A DNA stretch of 36,957 nucleotides from Gammaproteobacteria bacterium. Lineage in GTDB: Bacteria; Pseudomonadota; Gammaproteobacteria; UBA6429; Thiohalophilaceae. Shown here piece after piece: positions 24,901 through 33,223 of the stretch; within the stretch, counting starts at the first letter, position 1, and every line of letters begins with the position of its first letter. The stretch covers positions 1 through 36,957 of the forward strand of contig JAPHTF010000003.1 of assembly GCA_026197095.1 (NCBI GenBank), read 5' to 3'. The position numbers and the translations under genes were made by a program. The notes below the pieces were generated by a model. The model saw only the letters and a program-made list of their open reading frames with translations. It had not been told where the DNA came from and made no database searches.

Positions 24901-27791
24901 CGCTAACAGGTAGTTCTCGTACGACAGGTGTAGAATCACTTGCCGTGATTTGCAGCACCTTTGAACATTACGTAAATCATTTAAAAGACAATGAGTATAA
25001 TTTTCCTCAAGTTGCGTTAACTGAATTAGATGAGACAATTTCGTTAATTGAACGAACCATCGCCTGCCTTGATCAGGCTGGTGCCTCACTACCTGAACAT
25101 GAAATACTCTTGTCGCATATCAAAGCGCTACCTAAAGAATTTGAATCCACACCTGAAGTTGCCAGCGCAACTAGTAAGCCTGCTACTGAAGCACCGTTAG
25201 CTGATTACGATGAAGAATTGCTTGAAATTTTCCTTGAAGAAGGAACTGAAATTCTTGATGAGACTGATCAGGTTATTCTTGACTGGGTAGCGAATCCTGA
25301 TGAACGTGAACATGTAGAAGAATTACAGCGCCAACTTCACACCTTGAAAGGTGGCGCGCGTATGGCAGGTATTACCGAGCTAGGTGATTTAGGTCACAGC
25401 ATTGAGTCATTATTAACGGCAGTTGTTGATGGACATATGAAGCCATCAAAACCAATGTTTGAACTTGTACAACGTGCTCAGGATCGACTAGTAAAAATGT
25501 TAGAGCTTGTACAGAACCATAAGGGATTAACAGCTGCTACAGACCTTATTAATGAAGTTGATTTGATACTTAAAAATCGAGGAGAGATAGATGACTTCGA
25601 TTTTAGTGAAGACCTGTCACCAATCGATGAATCTGGACATGTTGCAGAAGTTATAGAAACGCACGAACTACCAAATTCAGCCGCTAGTGAAATCCCTGAA
25701 CTTGAAAAGCTTGAAGAAGAACTGAGATTAGAAATAGAAGGTTCGGTATCTATACCTGATTTAGATATACCTGAAGTTGAAGACATACCTGCAGGTGAAG
25801 AAATCAAACTCAGCACAGATAGCGAAGCAGAAATCGATCAAGCTACGCCTATGTCGCTGGATATTCAGGATGAGCCTGCCCATGAAATTGCTGCAGAAAA
25901 TATTGAGCCTAATTTATTAGCAGAAAATGAACATGACAGACGTAAATCAGGCCGTGTTCAAGCTGAACAGGTTCGTGTAAGAGCGGATCTTTTAGATAAC
26001 CTTGTTAATTTTGCTGGTGAAGTTAGTATATATCGTTCTCGACTTGAGCAACAAACAAATAATTTCAGATATAACATTACAGAATTTGACGACACGGTAA
26101 ATCGTTTACGTGATCAGTTACGTCAATTTGAAATCGAAACTGAAACACAAATTGAATATAAGAATGAAGAGTTAAGTTCTGCTCAGGAAAATTTTGATCC
26201 TTTAGAAATGGATCGATTTACAACTATGCAACATTTATCACGTGCCATGATGGAATCATTAGGCGATCTGGATAGTCTGCGTGGCATATTGAATAATTTA
26301 ACACGTGAATCTGAAACGCTGTTGTTGCAACAGTCTCGTGTTAATACAGATTTACAGGAAGGTCTGATGCGGACACGCATGGTACCTTTCTCTGGACAAG
26401 CTGCAAGACTGCGTCGTATTGTGCGTCAAACCTGTAGTGAGCTGGGTAAACATGCAGAGTTACATTTGCATGGTGTTGATACCGAACTTGATCGTTCTGT
26501 GCTTGAACGTATTATCTCACCTATTGAACATATGTTACGTAATGCCATCGCACATGGTATTGAATCTCCAGCCGATAGAAAAAAATCTGCAAAACCTGAA
26601 TCAGGGAATATTAATTTCTCAATTTCAAATGAAGGTTCAGAAATTGTTATTAGAATTTCAGACGATGGTTCAGGTATTAACCTTGAAGCTATTCGAAATA
26701 AAGCCATTTCAAAAGGCCTGATTTCTGCTGATGCAAAGGTCAGTAAGGAAATGTTGTTAGATCTTATTATGCAGTCGGGTTTCAGTACTGCAGAGTCTGT
26801 TAGTCAGATTGCTGGTCGCGGCGTAGGTATGGATGTTGTTAATACTGAAATCAAGCAACTTGGCGGTGTTTTTAATATCAATACTGAACAGGGCAAGGGA
26901 ACAACATTTACAGTTAGTTTGCCTTTAACACTAGCTATTTCGCGCGCATTAATGGTTATGGTCGGTGACGATTATTATGCTATACCGTTGTTAAGCGTTG
27001 AAGGTGTTGAACGTATTAGCGCAAGTAAAATTAAAGAAATCATGGCTTCTGATGAAAAGATATATAACTGGGTTGGTGAAGATTACAAATTCATGCACCT
27101 TGGTTCGATCATGGGCATTAATGAAATGAATATAAACGATGATGCACAACAACTACCGATGTTAATGGTTAGAAGCGGTGATCATCATGCTGCAATATTA
27201 GTTGATAATTTATTAGGTAGTCGTGAAATTGTTGTTAAATCAGTTGGGCCACAACTAAGTACACTGCGAGGTATATCGGGTGCTACGATAATGGGTGATG
27301 GCAGCGTCGTTTTAATTATTGATTTAGGTATGTTAATTCGGCTATCTGCTACAACGGAAAGTCATGATTATGTTGCCCCTGTTGTTGTTGCCACTGCAAC
27401 AGAACGCCCTGAGAGTAGTGCTCCTCTGGTCATGGTGGTAGATGACTCGATTACTGTGCGTAAAGTGACAACACGTTTACTCGAGCGCCATGAGATGCAA
27501 GTAGTTGCGGCAAAAGATGGTGTTGATGCCTTATCTCAGTTACAGGAAACTATTCCTGATATCATGTTGCTTGATGTGGAAATGCCAAGAATGGATGGTT
27601 TCGAACTGGCAACCAATATGCGTAATGATGAACGATTAAAAAATATTCCTATTATAATGATTACGTCACGTACCGGACAAAAACATCGGGACCGTGCCGC
27701 TTCAATTGGTGTTAATATTTATATGGGTAAACCATTTACCGAATCAGATCTTCTGGACAATATAAATGTTTTGACTGGAAAAGATTTGTAA
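21945..27791 (+). CDS. chpA: ChpA hybrid chemotaxis histidine kinase
   Basis: This CheA-like hybrid kinase is the hub of the Chp system and phosphorylates PilG and PilH. Domains in order: an N-terminal FimL-like Xpt-type domain (about 1-145, H48-QV-H51-G); two related degenerate segments (about 325-410 and 460-550), the second with E484 where histidine would be; an acidic linker (about 580-740); Hpt domains with H782 (HTLKGS), H985 (HTLTGS) and H1132 (HTLKGG); another linker; dimerisation helices; the ATPase with IEHMLRNAIAHG (about 1525) and GRGVGMDVVN (about 1624); a CheW domain; and a C-terminal receiver with D1877. At 1948 residues it is shorter than the ~2470 of P. aeruginosa ChpA, so it appears to have fewer phosphotransfer domains. 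Confidence 0.95.
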   Translation: MSIVDTNTLKWVKSEIDETLKQAQVSLEAYVEDTADDSQIRFCINYLHQVHGTLQMVELHGAALAVEEMEKLAQAIHEDNVHNKDDAYETLMGGILQVPDYLEHLLAGNPDMPVVLLPLLNDIRAARNEALLSEGALFTPDLSVTAPVVDFSISSGGEGLSSLARKLRHNYHLGLLSWFKNSNPKAGLQKISDVITELTQAAESDEARRVFWIANGLVESLKEDGVETSVAVKMLMGHVDRQIKKIIDEGELALDEAPPEELEKNLLYYIATSSSAGEQTKKIKDAFRLKEIMPDTQALEQARADLTAPNAALMETVSAVIIEDINKVKDSLDMFVRSDEKDVTLLSNVHSSLKQMADTLAMLNLGVQREAVLKQAGLINNIVNGDLAAAESELMNIAAAMIAVENSLSEVSTAKAASSIVVEEGIDAGDAALAQMQGAEQQKLMQTVLDEAKINLSKVKDSLTIFSQNNEERDQLKPIPALLEQVQGSLMILSLESAANLLALTNNYIRKDLIKETIPPSLDDMNNLADAISSLEYYMESLMGSWGQPEAILAVAEQSLQALGINTGETAERVEDVSDIEDIQVETPAKDIIENNVFSLDDIDSEESIELDSGLDLSLESNEFDNDSFENALDVSDDVSLDDISFDLTEATLSDEDEEEIILDDIALNDISLDEGLSFDIESDVVAHESLENVESILEIQDDTITAPPAPVIEIDATQPPPSKPDAVKEPSLLDDTIDDEIIEIFMEEAEEAYETISEHLPVWVANTANDEPLKEIRRAYHTLKGSGRLVGATDLGEFAWAFENMLNRVLDNTIKASPELLELMDLGNKALLELFELFKVNAKPGKNILVLMAHADALSQGKSIDLNGLANTEAELENEMSLDLDLDESIASASEVDDIIELTDFEVPVEVEEEITLADFEEPVLIDEAVDVPDEDLLPVDIDPVLLEIYRKEVAVHIATLKEYIRSWHDGVVTPEVSLLRALHTLTGSSRTTGVESLAVICSTFEHYVNHLKDNEYNFPQVALTELDETISLIERTIACLDQAGASLPEHEILLSHIKALPKEFESTPEVASATSKPATEAPLADYDEELLEIFLEEGTEILDETDQVILDWVANPDEREHVEELQRQLHTLKGGARMAGITELGDLGHSIESLLTAVVDGHMKPSKPMFELVQRAQDRLVKMLELVQNHKGLTAATDLINEVDLILKNRGEIDDFDFSEDLSPIDESGHVAEVIETHELPNSAASEIPELEKLEEELRLEIEGSVSIPDLDIPEVEDIPAGEEIKLSTDSEAEIDQATPMSLDIQDEPAHEIAAENIEPNLLAENEHDRRKSGRVQAEQVRVRADLLDNLVNFAGEVSIYRSRLEQQTNNFRYNITEFDDTVNRLRDQLRQFEIETETQIEYKNEELSSAQENFDPLEMDRFTTMQHLSRAMMESLGDLDSLRGILNNLTRESETLLLQQSRVNTDLQEGLMRTRMVPFSGQAARLRRIVRQTCSELGKHAELHLHGVDTELDRSVLERIISPIEHMLRNAIAHGIESPADRKKSAKPESGNINFSISNEGSEIVIRISDDGSGINLEAIRNKAISKGLISADAKVSKEMLLDLIMQSGFSTAESVSQIAGRGVGMDVVNTEIKQLGGVFNINTEQGKGTTFTVSLPLTLAISRALMVMVGDDYYAIPLLSVEGVERISASKIKEIMASDEKIYNWVGEDYKFMHLGSIMGINEMNINDDAQQLPMLMVRSGDHHAAILVDNLLGSREIVVKSVGPQLSTLRGISGATIMGDGSVVLIIDLGMLIRLSATTESHDYVAPVVVATATERPESSAPLVMVVDDSITVRKVTTRLLERHEMQVVAAKDGVDALSQLQETIPDIMLLDVEMPRMDGFELATNMRNDERLKNIPIIMITSRTGQKHRDRAASIGVNIYMGKPFTESDLLDNINVLTGKDL

Positions 27792-27883
27792 GTTGAATTT
27801 TCATTGAAGTTCCAGGCCATGAATATTTAACTGAGGAATATTTTAACTAGCAGGCTAATTTAGCGCATTTATCTTCCCCCAAT

Positions 27884-28882
27884 ATGATGCAAAACGAAGC
27901 TGACAATATACGCATTGCAATTACATCTGATTCTGTTACTCATCGAAATTATTTACAAAAATCAATGGAGTACAATGGAATTCAGGTTGTATTAAATGAA
28001 TCACTGACTGAAAAATTTATGAATAAGCTTGATAGCATTAAAAGTGATGTTCTTATTTTTGATGTTGCATCAATAGAAGATGAACACATTGAATACCTGG
28101 AACGCTTATTAGAACAGTCAAAAATCCCTGTCATTATTGATGATGTTTCTGCTTTAACATTAAATGAGCCTAAGGCATCATTTGAATGGAACAATAAATT
28201 ATTAAAAAAGATAGCTAATATAACCGGCAGAAATAGTTGGGAAGAAGATTTTTCAAATGTGAAACTGTTTGAACAAAAAGAACAGGGTGATATCAGGAAT
28301 AAAGATAAGCTGGCTAAAAATGTCTGGGTGCTGGGTGCATCACTGGGTGGTCCGGAAGCACTTAAGCGGTTTTTAGCTGAAATACCGGCTGATTTGCCCG
28401 TTACCTTTGTGATAGCCCAGCATTTAGGCGAAAATTTTGTTTCACTCCTGGCTGAGCAATTAGATCGCTATACAGCCTTTAAAGTACTTGTACCGAAAGC
28501 CGGGCATGTTGTTCGACACCATGAAGTGTTAGTCACTCCGACTGACGAACGCATAGTGATAAATCCGATAGGTGCGGTTGAATTAAAAAAAATACCAGAA
28601 AATATAAAATATACGCCTTCAATCAATCATGCTATTCATGATGTTGCTGTGCGGTATAAGCACAACTCAGGAGCGATAATTTTTAGCGGTATGTGTGATG
28701 ATGGTGTTGAAGGCTGTGAAGTTTTAGCGAAAATAGGTGGGCAGGTTTGGGTGCAGGATGCTGCAAGCTGTGTCATTAGTGCAATGTCCGAAAGTGTGGC
28801 AAAAAAAGTACCGGTGAATTTTAGCGGTACACCTGAAGTGTTAGCAAAACAACTGGTGTCTTTTTATAAAAATACACATTAA
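27884..28882 (+). CDS. chpB: CheB-type methylesterase ChpB
   Basis: This would remove methyl groups from PilJ, opposing PilK. The C-terminal methylesterase domain (about 145-325) has the triad: S153 in GASLGGPEA, H180 in AQHLG, and D273 in FSGMCDDG. The N-terminal ~110 residues look like a degenerate receiver: the acidic pair is replaced (ITSDSVT), although an aspartate remains in LIFDVAS. Phospho-control may therefore be altered. The ATG at 27884 has no clear ribosome site and lies 92 bases after chpA; a second ATG follows immediately. The 332 residues are normal for ChpB. Confidence 0.92.
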   Translation: MMQNEADNIRIAITSDSVTHRNYLQKSMEYNGIQVVLNESLTEKFMNKLDSIKSDVLIFDVASIEDEHIEYLERLLEQSKIPVIIDDVSALTLNEPKASFEWNNKLLKKIANITGRNSWEEDFSNVKLFEQKEQGDIRNKDKLAKNVWVLGASLGGPEALKRFLAEIPADLPVTFVIAQHLGENFVSLLAEQLDRYTAFKVLVPKAGHVVRHHEVLVTPTDERIVINPIGAVELKKIPENIKYTPSINHAIHDVAVRYKHNSGAIIFSGMCDDGVEGCEVLAKIGGQVWVQDAASCVISAMSESVAKKVPVNFSGTPEVLAKQLVSFYKNTH

Positions 28883-28894
28883 GAGGTAACGAAC

Positions 28895-29386
28895 ATGGTA
28901 GATACAAAAGAAATGGTCGCTTCTGGTAAAACATCAGGAGCTATTCACTGTTTAACCATACCGTTATATGACGAAACAGCTTTATTACCTAATGCGGCAA
29001 TTGCCGAAGTTGTCGCATATAAAAATCCAACGGCTATTGAAGATGGTCCGGATTGGTTTCTTGGTTATCTTGAGTGGCGTGATAAAAAAGTACCCCTAAT
29101 TTCATTTGAAGGGGTGAGTGGTAAAGAGGTGCATCCTCCAGTTAAAAACAGTCGTGTTGCAGTATTAAATACACTTACTGGTAATGCCCAGATGCCCTAT
29201 GTTGGCATTTTGACTCAAGGTATTCCCAGTCTTGCGATTGTTCAGGAACAAGGATTAGCAGATAAAGATAATATGGATAAAAGTCGGCCATCGGTAGCGG
29301 CCTTTGTTGAACTCGGTGGCGTTGATGCACTTGTGCCTAATATTGATGATATAGAGCAACGTTTGATGAGATTGAGTTTTGGCTAA
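28895..29386 (+). CDS. chpC: CheW-like protein ChpC
   Basis: This is a second adaptor of the Chp system with a single CheW-like beta fold (about 20-160). Visible signs are CLTIPLYDETALLPNAAIAE at the start and WFLGYLEWRDKKVPLISFE (about 50-68), which matches the CheW core pattern loosely. In Pseudomonas ChpC links an additional signal or receptor to ChpA. Start support: AGAGGTAACGAAC precedes ATG, 12 bases after chpB ends. It is the last gene of the cluster and ends 18 bases before the convergent rsmE stop, with no obvious hairpin between. Confidence 0.9.
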   Translation: MVDTKEMVASGKTSGAIHCLTIPLYDETALLPNAAIAEVVAYKNPTAIEDGPDWFLGYLEWRDKKVPLISFEGVSGKEVHPPVKNSRVAVLNTLTGNAQMPYVGILTQGIPSLAIVQEQGLADKDNMDKSRPSVAAFVELGGVDALVPNIDDIEQRLMRLSFG

Positions 29387-29404
29387 TGTTTGTCTTTATC
29401 TCTA

Positions 29405-30139
29405 TTACTGCAGTAAATCACCCCAAAGAATTTGTGCGGCTGTAATAGCAGAAACGGCAGCCGTTTCAGTGCGTAAAATACGGGGACCAAATTTAACTGC
29501 ATGGAAGTTTGATTTTTTAATAAGTTCTGAAATCTCATGAGAACTCAATCCACCTTCCGGCCCTATTATAAGATTGAGCTTATTGTTTTCAGGGTTGATC
29601 GTTCTTAACGTTGCTGAAGCCAAAGGATCAAAGATAATGGATAAGTCACTTACCGTTTCAGCCCATGGTAATAAACTGGCTGTCGTATTTAAAGCTGGTA
29701 AGACGCTTCTTCCACATTGCTCACAAGCACTAATCATTATTCCTTGCCAATGTTGTAAACGTTTTTGAATACGTTTTTCATCAAGATTTACTACACAATG
29801 CTCAGTAAACAGCGGTGTAATTTTTGTAACACCAAGTTCAACTGCTTTTTGAATGGCATAATCCATGCGTTCACCTTTAGAAATGCCCAGCCCAAGATGT
29901 ATCTCCAGGTTTGATTCTGTTGTTAAATTTATTGATTCTAAAATTGTAACGAAGGCGTTTTTTTTATTAACTATTTCAACCATAGCTGAAAATTCAGCAC
30001 CTTCACCGTTAAATAAAATAAGTTTTGAATCTGGTTTTAGTCGTAATACTTTAATGGCATGTTGAAAAGCATGTTCACTTAATTCAACGGATTGACCTAT
30101 GGTTAACGGGGATGGCTGGTATATTCTTGGTATGCGCAT
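29405..30139 (-). CDS. rsmE: 16S rRNA m3U1498 methyltransferase RsmE
   Basis: This SPOUT-fold enzyme methylates U1498 of 16S rRNA with SAM. An N-terminal PUA-like domain (about 1-70) is followed by the knotted domain. Motifs include GLGISKGERMDYAIQKAVELGV (read in two parts, about 88-109), IGPEGGLSSHEI (about 192-203) and the C-terminal LGPRILRTETA-like motif (here FGPRILRTETAA, about 216-227). The 244 residues match E. coli RsmE. In many gammaproteobacteria it is near gshB; here the chp cluster separates them. It is convergent with chpC and isolated from the upstream small gene by a strong terminator. Confidence 0.95.
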   Translation of the reverse strand: MRIPRIYQPSPLTIGQSVELSEHAFQHAIKVLRLKPDSKLILFNGEGAEFSAMVEIVNKKNAFVTILESINLTTESNLEIHLGLGISKGERMDYAIQKAVELGVTKITPLFTEHCVVNLDEKRIQKRLQHWQGIMISACEQCGRSVLPALNTTASLLPWAETVSDLSIIFDPLASATLRTINPENNKLNLIIGPEGGLSSHEISELIKKSNFHAVKFGPRILRTETAAVSAITAAQILWGDLLQ

Positions 30140-30164
30140 AGTGAAAGACTATATAACTTATTCA

Positions 30165-30208
30165 GAAAAAAACACAAAAAGGCAGAATAAATCTGCCTTT
30201 TTGTGTTT
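30165..30208 (-). terminator. Strong intrinsic terminator after the small membrane-protein gene
   Basis: The arms 30171-30186 and 30192-30207 are perfectly complementary (16 bp, extending one more pair) around a 5-base loop. Read on the minus strand, the lower arm ends in A/T pairs and runs into a T-tract (30165-30171). It closes the transcript of the 69-aa gene and insulates rsmE; the symmetric A/T tracts could let it work in both directions. Confidence 0.88.
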
Positions 30209-30222
30209 AAAAGAAAAGATTG

Positions 30223-30432
30223 TTACAGCTTATTCCAGTTTTTAATAACGTATGAAATAGCAATAGCGGTAACGCCAACGGCTAACCAGGTTTGATTCTC
30301 ATCTTGAAAATAATAACCATTTTTAACGACTTTAAAGCTGAAGATATTATAGGCAGTTAACGCAACACCTGTTAATAGCATAATTACGTATGTTAGTTTT
30401 AGTGCTAAAGCTTGCATTTGAGCATTACTCAT
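30223..30432 (-). CDS. Small two-helix membrane protein, function unknown
   Basis: This 69-residue protein has two predicted membrane segments: about 11-31 (LTYVIMLLTGVALTAYNIF) and about 48-62 (WLAVGVTAIAISYVI), joined by a short polar loop containing KNGYYFQDENQ. It has no signal-cleavage motif. The ATG is preceded by AAGGGGAA, a strong ribosome site, and the gene ends just before a perfect terminator, so it is probably a genuine monocistronic gene. I do not recognise the family. It lies between metF and rsmE without clear functional link. Confidence 0.75.
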   Translation of the reverse strand: MSNAQMQALALKLTYVIMLLTGVALTAYNIFSFKVVKNGYYFQDENQTWLAVGVTAIAISYVIKNWNKL

Positions 30433-30519
30433 AAAATTCCCCTTTTATATTATTTTTAATTGTAATACTTATAGCATCTGAGATTAGTGAAAAAGATCAC
30501 GAAACCAGTTTTATACAAA

Positions 30520-31365
30520 TTATAAACCTAAATTTTTCCAGATCGCTAAAGTGGGTGCAGTAACATTCATGGTATAAAAATGTAATCCTGGTGCGCCGGC
30601 TTCAAGTAGCTGCTGACACATTTCACTAATCACATCTTCACCAAATGCTTTAATCGAATCTCTGTCATCACCATAGCTTTCAAGACGTTTACGAATCCAG
30701 CGTGGTATTTCTGCTCCACACATATCTGAGAAACGCGCAAGTTGGATGTAGTTTGTAATAGGCATAATACCTGGAACAATAGGGATAGTTAAATTGAGAT
30801 CTTCACAATCATTAACAAAACGAAAATAGGCATCGGGGTTAAAAAAGTACTGAGTGATCGCACTGTTTGCACCTGCTTCAACTTTACGTTTGAAGTTATT
30901 TAAATCATCTTCTGCAGAAGATGCCTGGGGGTGAAACTCCGGATAGGCGGCTACTTCGATATGAAAGTGGTCATTGGTTTCATTGCGGATGAACTCAACA
31001 AGTTCATTTGCAAAACGAAATTCACCAATATCGTGAGTGCCAGAAGGCATATCACCGCGTAAAGCAACAATACGATTAATGCCTTTATCTTTGTAGCTTT
31101 TTAATATTTCACGAACATTTTCTTTAGTTGAACCCACACAGGATAAATGAGGTGCAGCATTGAAGCCTGCTTCCTGAATTGAAGTCACAGTATCGAACGT
31201 GCCTTGTTGGGTACTACCACCGGCGCCAAAAGTAACAGAAAAGTATTTTGGATTTAAAGCACCAAGTGTATCTCTGACTTTAATAAGGTTTTCAGCACCT
31301 TCGGGTGTTTTAGGTGGAAAAAATTCAAAACTAAATTGCTGTGGGTATTCTTGTTGGCTTTCCAT
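30520..31365 (-). CDS. metF: 5,10-methylenetetrahydrofolate reductase MetF
   Basis: MetF makes 5-methyl-THF, the methyl donor for methionine synthase, using FADH2 or NADH. The TIM-barrel protein has 281 residues. The start FSFEFFPPKTPEG (about 11-23) carries the catalytic glutamate, VTFGAGGSTQ is at about 44-53, RGDMP at about 103-107, and ITQYFFNPDAYFRF at about 180-193. AGGTAAC precedes the ATG. It lies downstream of ahcY and metK on the same strand, so one set of genes covers methyl-THF, SAM and SAH handling. It is separated from ahcY by a palindromic repeat, and no riboswitch is seen before it. Confidence 0.96.
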   Translation of the reverse strand: MESQQEYPQQFSFEFFPPKTPEGAENLIKVRDTLGALNPKYFSVTFGAGGSTQQGTFDTVTSIQEAGFNAAPHLSCVGSTKENVREILKSYKDKGINRIVALRGDMPSGTHDIGEFRFANELVEFIRNETNDHFHIEVAAYPEFHPQASSAEDDLNNFKRKVEAGANSAITQYFFNPDAYFRFVNDCEDLNLTIPIVPGIMPITNYIQLARFSDMCGAEIPRWIRKRLESYGDDRDSIKAFGEDVISEMCQQLLEAGAPGLHFYTMNVTAPTLAIWKNLGL

Positions 31366-31383
31366 TTTTGTTACCTGAGTAAT

Positions 31384-31531
31384 AAACGCAAAGAGCGCAG
31401 AGGCGCTAAGGTCGCAAAGTTTTTAATTTTGCAGAATTGTCATTAAATGTTGTTTAACGCAGGTTCGCGGAAGTCACAAAAATCACAAATTTGCTTTGCG
31501 TTCTCTGCAACTTCGCGTCCTTTGCGTTAAA
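31384..31531. repeat. GCAAAG-type imperfect palindromic repeat between ahcY and metF
   Basis: The left part (31384-31420) has AACGCAAAG and GTCGCAAAG blocks spaced by about 20 bases, and the right part (31495-31531) is a diverged inverse copy (CTTTGCGTTC and CTTTGCGTT). The element is about 148 bp, noncoding, and of the same family as the repeat at 33119-33210. The transcript could fold into a long imperfect hairpin. Confidence 0.75.
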
Positions 31532-31542
31532 TCACATATCGA

Positions 31543-32952
31543 TTAGTAACGATAGTGATCAGGTTTGTATGGGCCTTCAACAGGAACATCAATATAGTCA
31601 GCTTGTTGCTGGCTTAATGTTGTTAAGTACGCACCAATTTTATTTAAGTGTAAACGCGCCACTTTCTCATCAAGTATTTTAGGCAAGATATACACCTTGT
31701 TTTCATACTTTTCTGCATGTTGAAAGAATTCCATTTGCGCCATAACCTGGTTAGTAAATGAAGCTGACATCACAAAACTTGGATGACCTGTAGCACAACC
31801 GAGGTTAACCAAGCGGCCTTTAGCAAGAATAATAATGCGCTTGCCATCAGGGAAGATAACGTGATCCACCTGTGGTTTAATTTCAGACCATTCATATTTT
31901 TCTAAAGATGCAATATCAATTTCAGAATCGAAGTGACCGATGTTACATACGATAGCTTCATTCTTCATTACTGCCATGTGGTCATGTTGAATAACTTTTT
32001 CATTACCTGTTGTTGTTACGAAGATGTCGCCAATTTTGCAGGCTTCATTCATATCAACAACACGGTAGCCTTCCATTGCGGCTTGTAACGCACAGATAGG
32101 ATCAATTTCAGTTACCCATACAGTTGCGCCCATGCCTTTAAATGCTTGTGCACACCCTTTACCTACATCACCATAACCGAGAACAACAGCAATTTTACCG
32201 GCAATCATTACGTCAGTTGCGCGTTTGATTGAATCGATTAAAGATTCACGACAACCATATAAGTTATCGAATTTAGATTTAGTTGCTGAATCATTTACAT
32301 TCATTGCAGGGAACATGAGTTCTGCTTTTTTCTGCATTTCATATAAACGGTGTACACCGGTTGTTGTTTCTTCAGTTACACCTTTAATGCTTGTTGCTGT
32401 ATCAGTCCAGAAAGTAGAACCAGTGCTAATTGTGCGTCGTAATACGTCAAGAATCGCTTTGTATTCTTCATTGTCATTGGCTTTAGTCGCAGGGATCGCG
32501 CCTTCTTTTTCAAACTGGGCACCTTTATGTACGAGTAAAGTCGCATCACCACCGTCATCCAGGATCATGTTAGGGAACTGACCATCTGGCCATTGTAGCG
32601 CTTGCTCAGTACACCACCAGTATTCTTCGATGGTTTCACCTTTCCATGCGTAAACAGGAATGTTTTGATCTGCAATCGCAGCAGCAGCATGATCCTGTGT
32701 TGAGAAAATATTACAAGACACCCAACGAACTTCAGCGCCGAGTGCAACAAGCGTCTCGATCAATACAGCAGTTTGGATAGTCATGTGCAGGCTACCCATG
32801 ATGCGAGCGCCTTTAAGAGGTTGGTCTTTGCCAAATTCTTCACGCAAGGCCATCAGACCCGGCATTTCAGTTTCAGCAATAGATATTTCTTTGTGGCCCC
32901 ATTCAGCAAGTGAAATGTCGGCAACTTTGTAATCGGTAAAATCAGCGTTCAT
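31543..32952 (-). CDS. ahcY: Adenosylhomocysteinase AhcY (SahH)
   Basis: AhcY splits S-adenosylhomocysteine into adenosine and homocysteine, removing the product inhibitor of methyltransferases. The 469 residues are typical of the longer bacterial form. The NAD-binding motif [18 protein letters not shown] is at about 230-247; the active-site regions [11 protein letters not shown] (about 52-62) and [14 protein letters not shown] (about 81-94) are clear, and the C-terminus ends in the conserved KPDHYRY. The start has AGGAGA (32960-32965) seven bases upstream. An SAH riboswitch directly precedes it, so SAH should raise its expression. It lies between metK and metF on the same strand, with GCAAAG-type repeats on both sides. 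Confidence 0.97.
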   Translation of the reverse strand: MNADFTDYKVADISLAEWGHKEISIAETEMPGLMALREEFGKDQPLKGARIMGSLHMTIQTAVLIETLVALGAEVRWVSCNIFSTQDHAAAAIADQNIPVYAWKGETIEEYWWCTEQALQWPDGQFPNMILDDGGDATLLVHKGAQFEKEGAIPATKANDNEEYKAILDVLRRTISTGSTFWTDTATSIKGVTEETTTGVHRLYEMQKKAELMFPAMNVNDSATKSKFDNLYGCRESLIDSIKRATDVMIAGKIAVVLGYGDVGKGCAQAFKGMGATVWVTEIDPICALQAAMEGYRVVDMNEACKIGDIFVTTTGNEKVIQHDHMAVMKNEAIVCNIGHFDSEIDIASLEKYEWSEIKPQVDHVIFPDGKRIIILAKGRLVNLGCATGHPSFVMSASFTNQVMAQMEFFQHAEKYENKVYILPKILDEKVARLHLNKIGAYLTTLSQQQADYIDVPVEGPYKPDHYRY

Positions 32953-32983
32953 GCATCATTCTCCTATAAGTAGTTAAAAGAAT

Positions 32984-33088
32984 GAGCGCCGTTTTATCCA
33001 ATCATCATGTTGTAAAATACAAACAGTTGAAGCGGATCTGCCTTTCCCAAGCCTGACGAAAATAAATTCCGCTGCAGCGCCCCTCAGA
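32984..33088 (-). promoter_or_regulatory. SAH riboswitch upstream of ahcY
   Basis: On the minus strand the element reads CTGAGGGGCGCTGCAGCGG (33069-33087), a variable loop, GTCAGGCTTGGGAA (33044-33057), then ACGGCGCTC (32984-32992) close to the ribosome site. This is the conserved order of the SAH riboswitch: a GCGCTGC block, the CAGGCT core and a 3' GGCGCTC that pairs back as a pseudoknot. CTGAG can pair with CTTGG as P1, and GGGCGC with GCGCTC as the pseudoknot. It binds SAH and activates ahcY in known cases. Confidence 0.9.
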
Positions 33089-33118
33089 AAAAACAGTTTG
33101 TTCAGATTAATTAGCTAT

Positions 33119-33210
33119 TTTAAACGCAAAGTACGCCAAGGCGCAAAAAGAACGCAAAGATTTTTTGTTTTCTTTGCGACCTCCGCGTCTCTGCGGCCTT
33201 TGCGTAAATA
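33119..33210. repeat. GCAAAG-type imperfect palindromic repeat between metK and ahcY
   Basis: TAAACGCAAAG followed by CGCAAAAAGAACGCAAAG (33120-33161) is mirrored by CTTTGCGACC and CCTTTGCGTAAA (33173-33210). It is noncoding and lies between the metK stop and the SAH riboswitch. Together with 31384-31531 it makes two related copies bracketing ahcY. Confidence 0.78.
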
Positions 33211-33223
33211 AGCTACTGTATGT

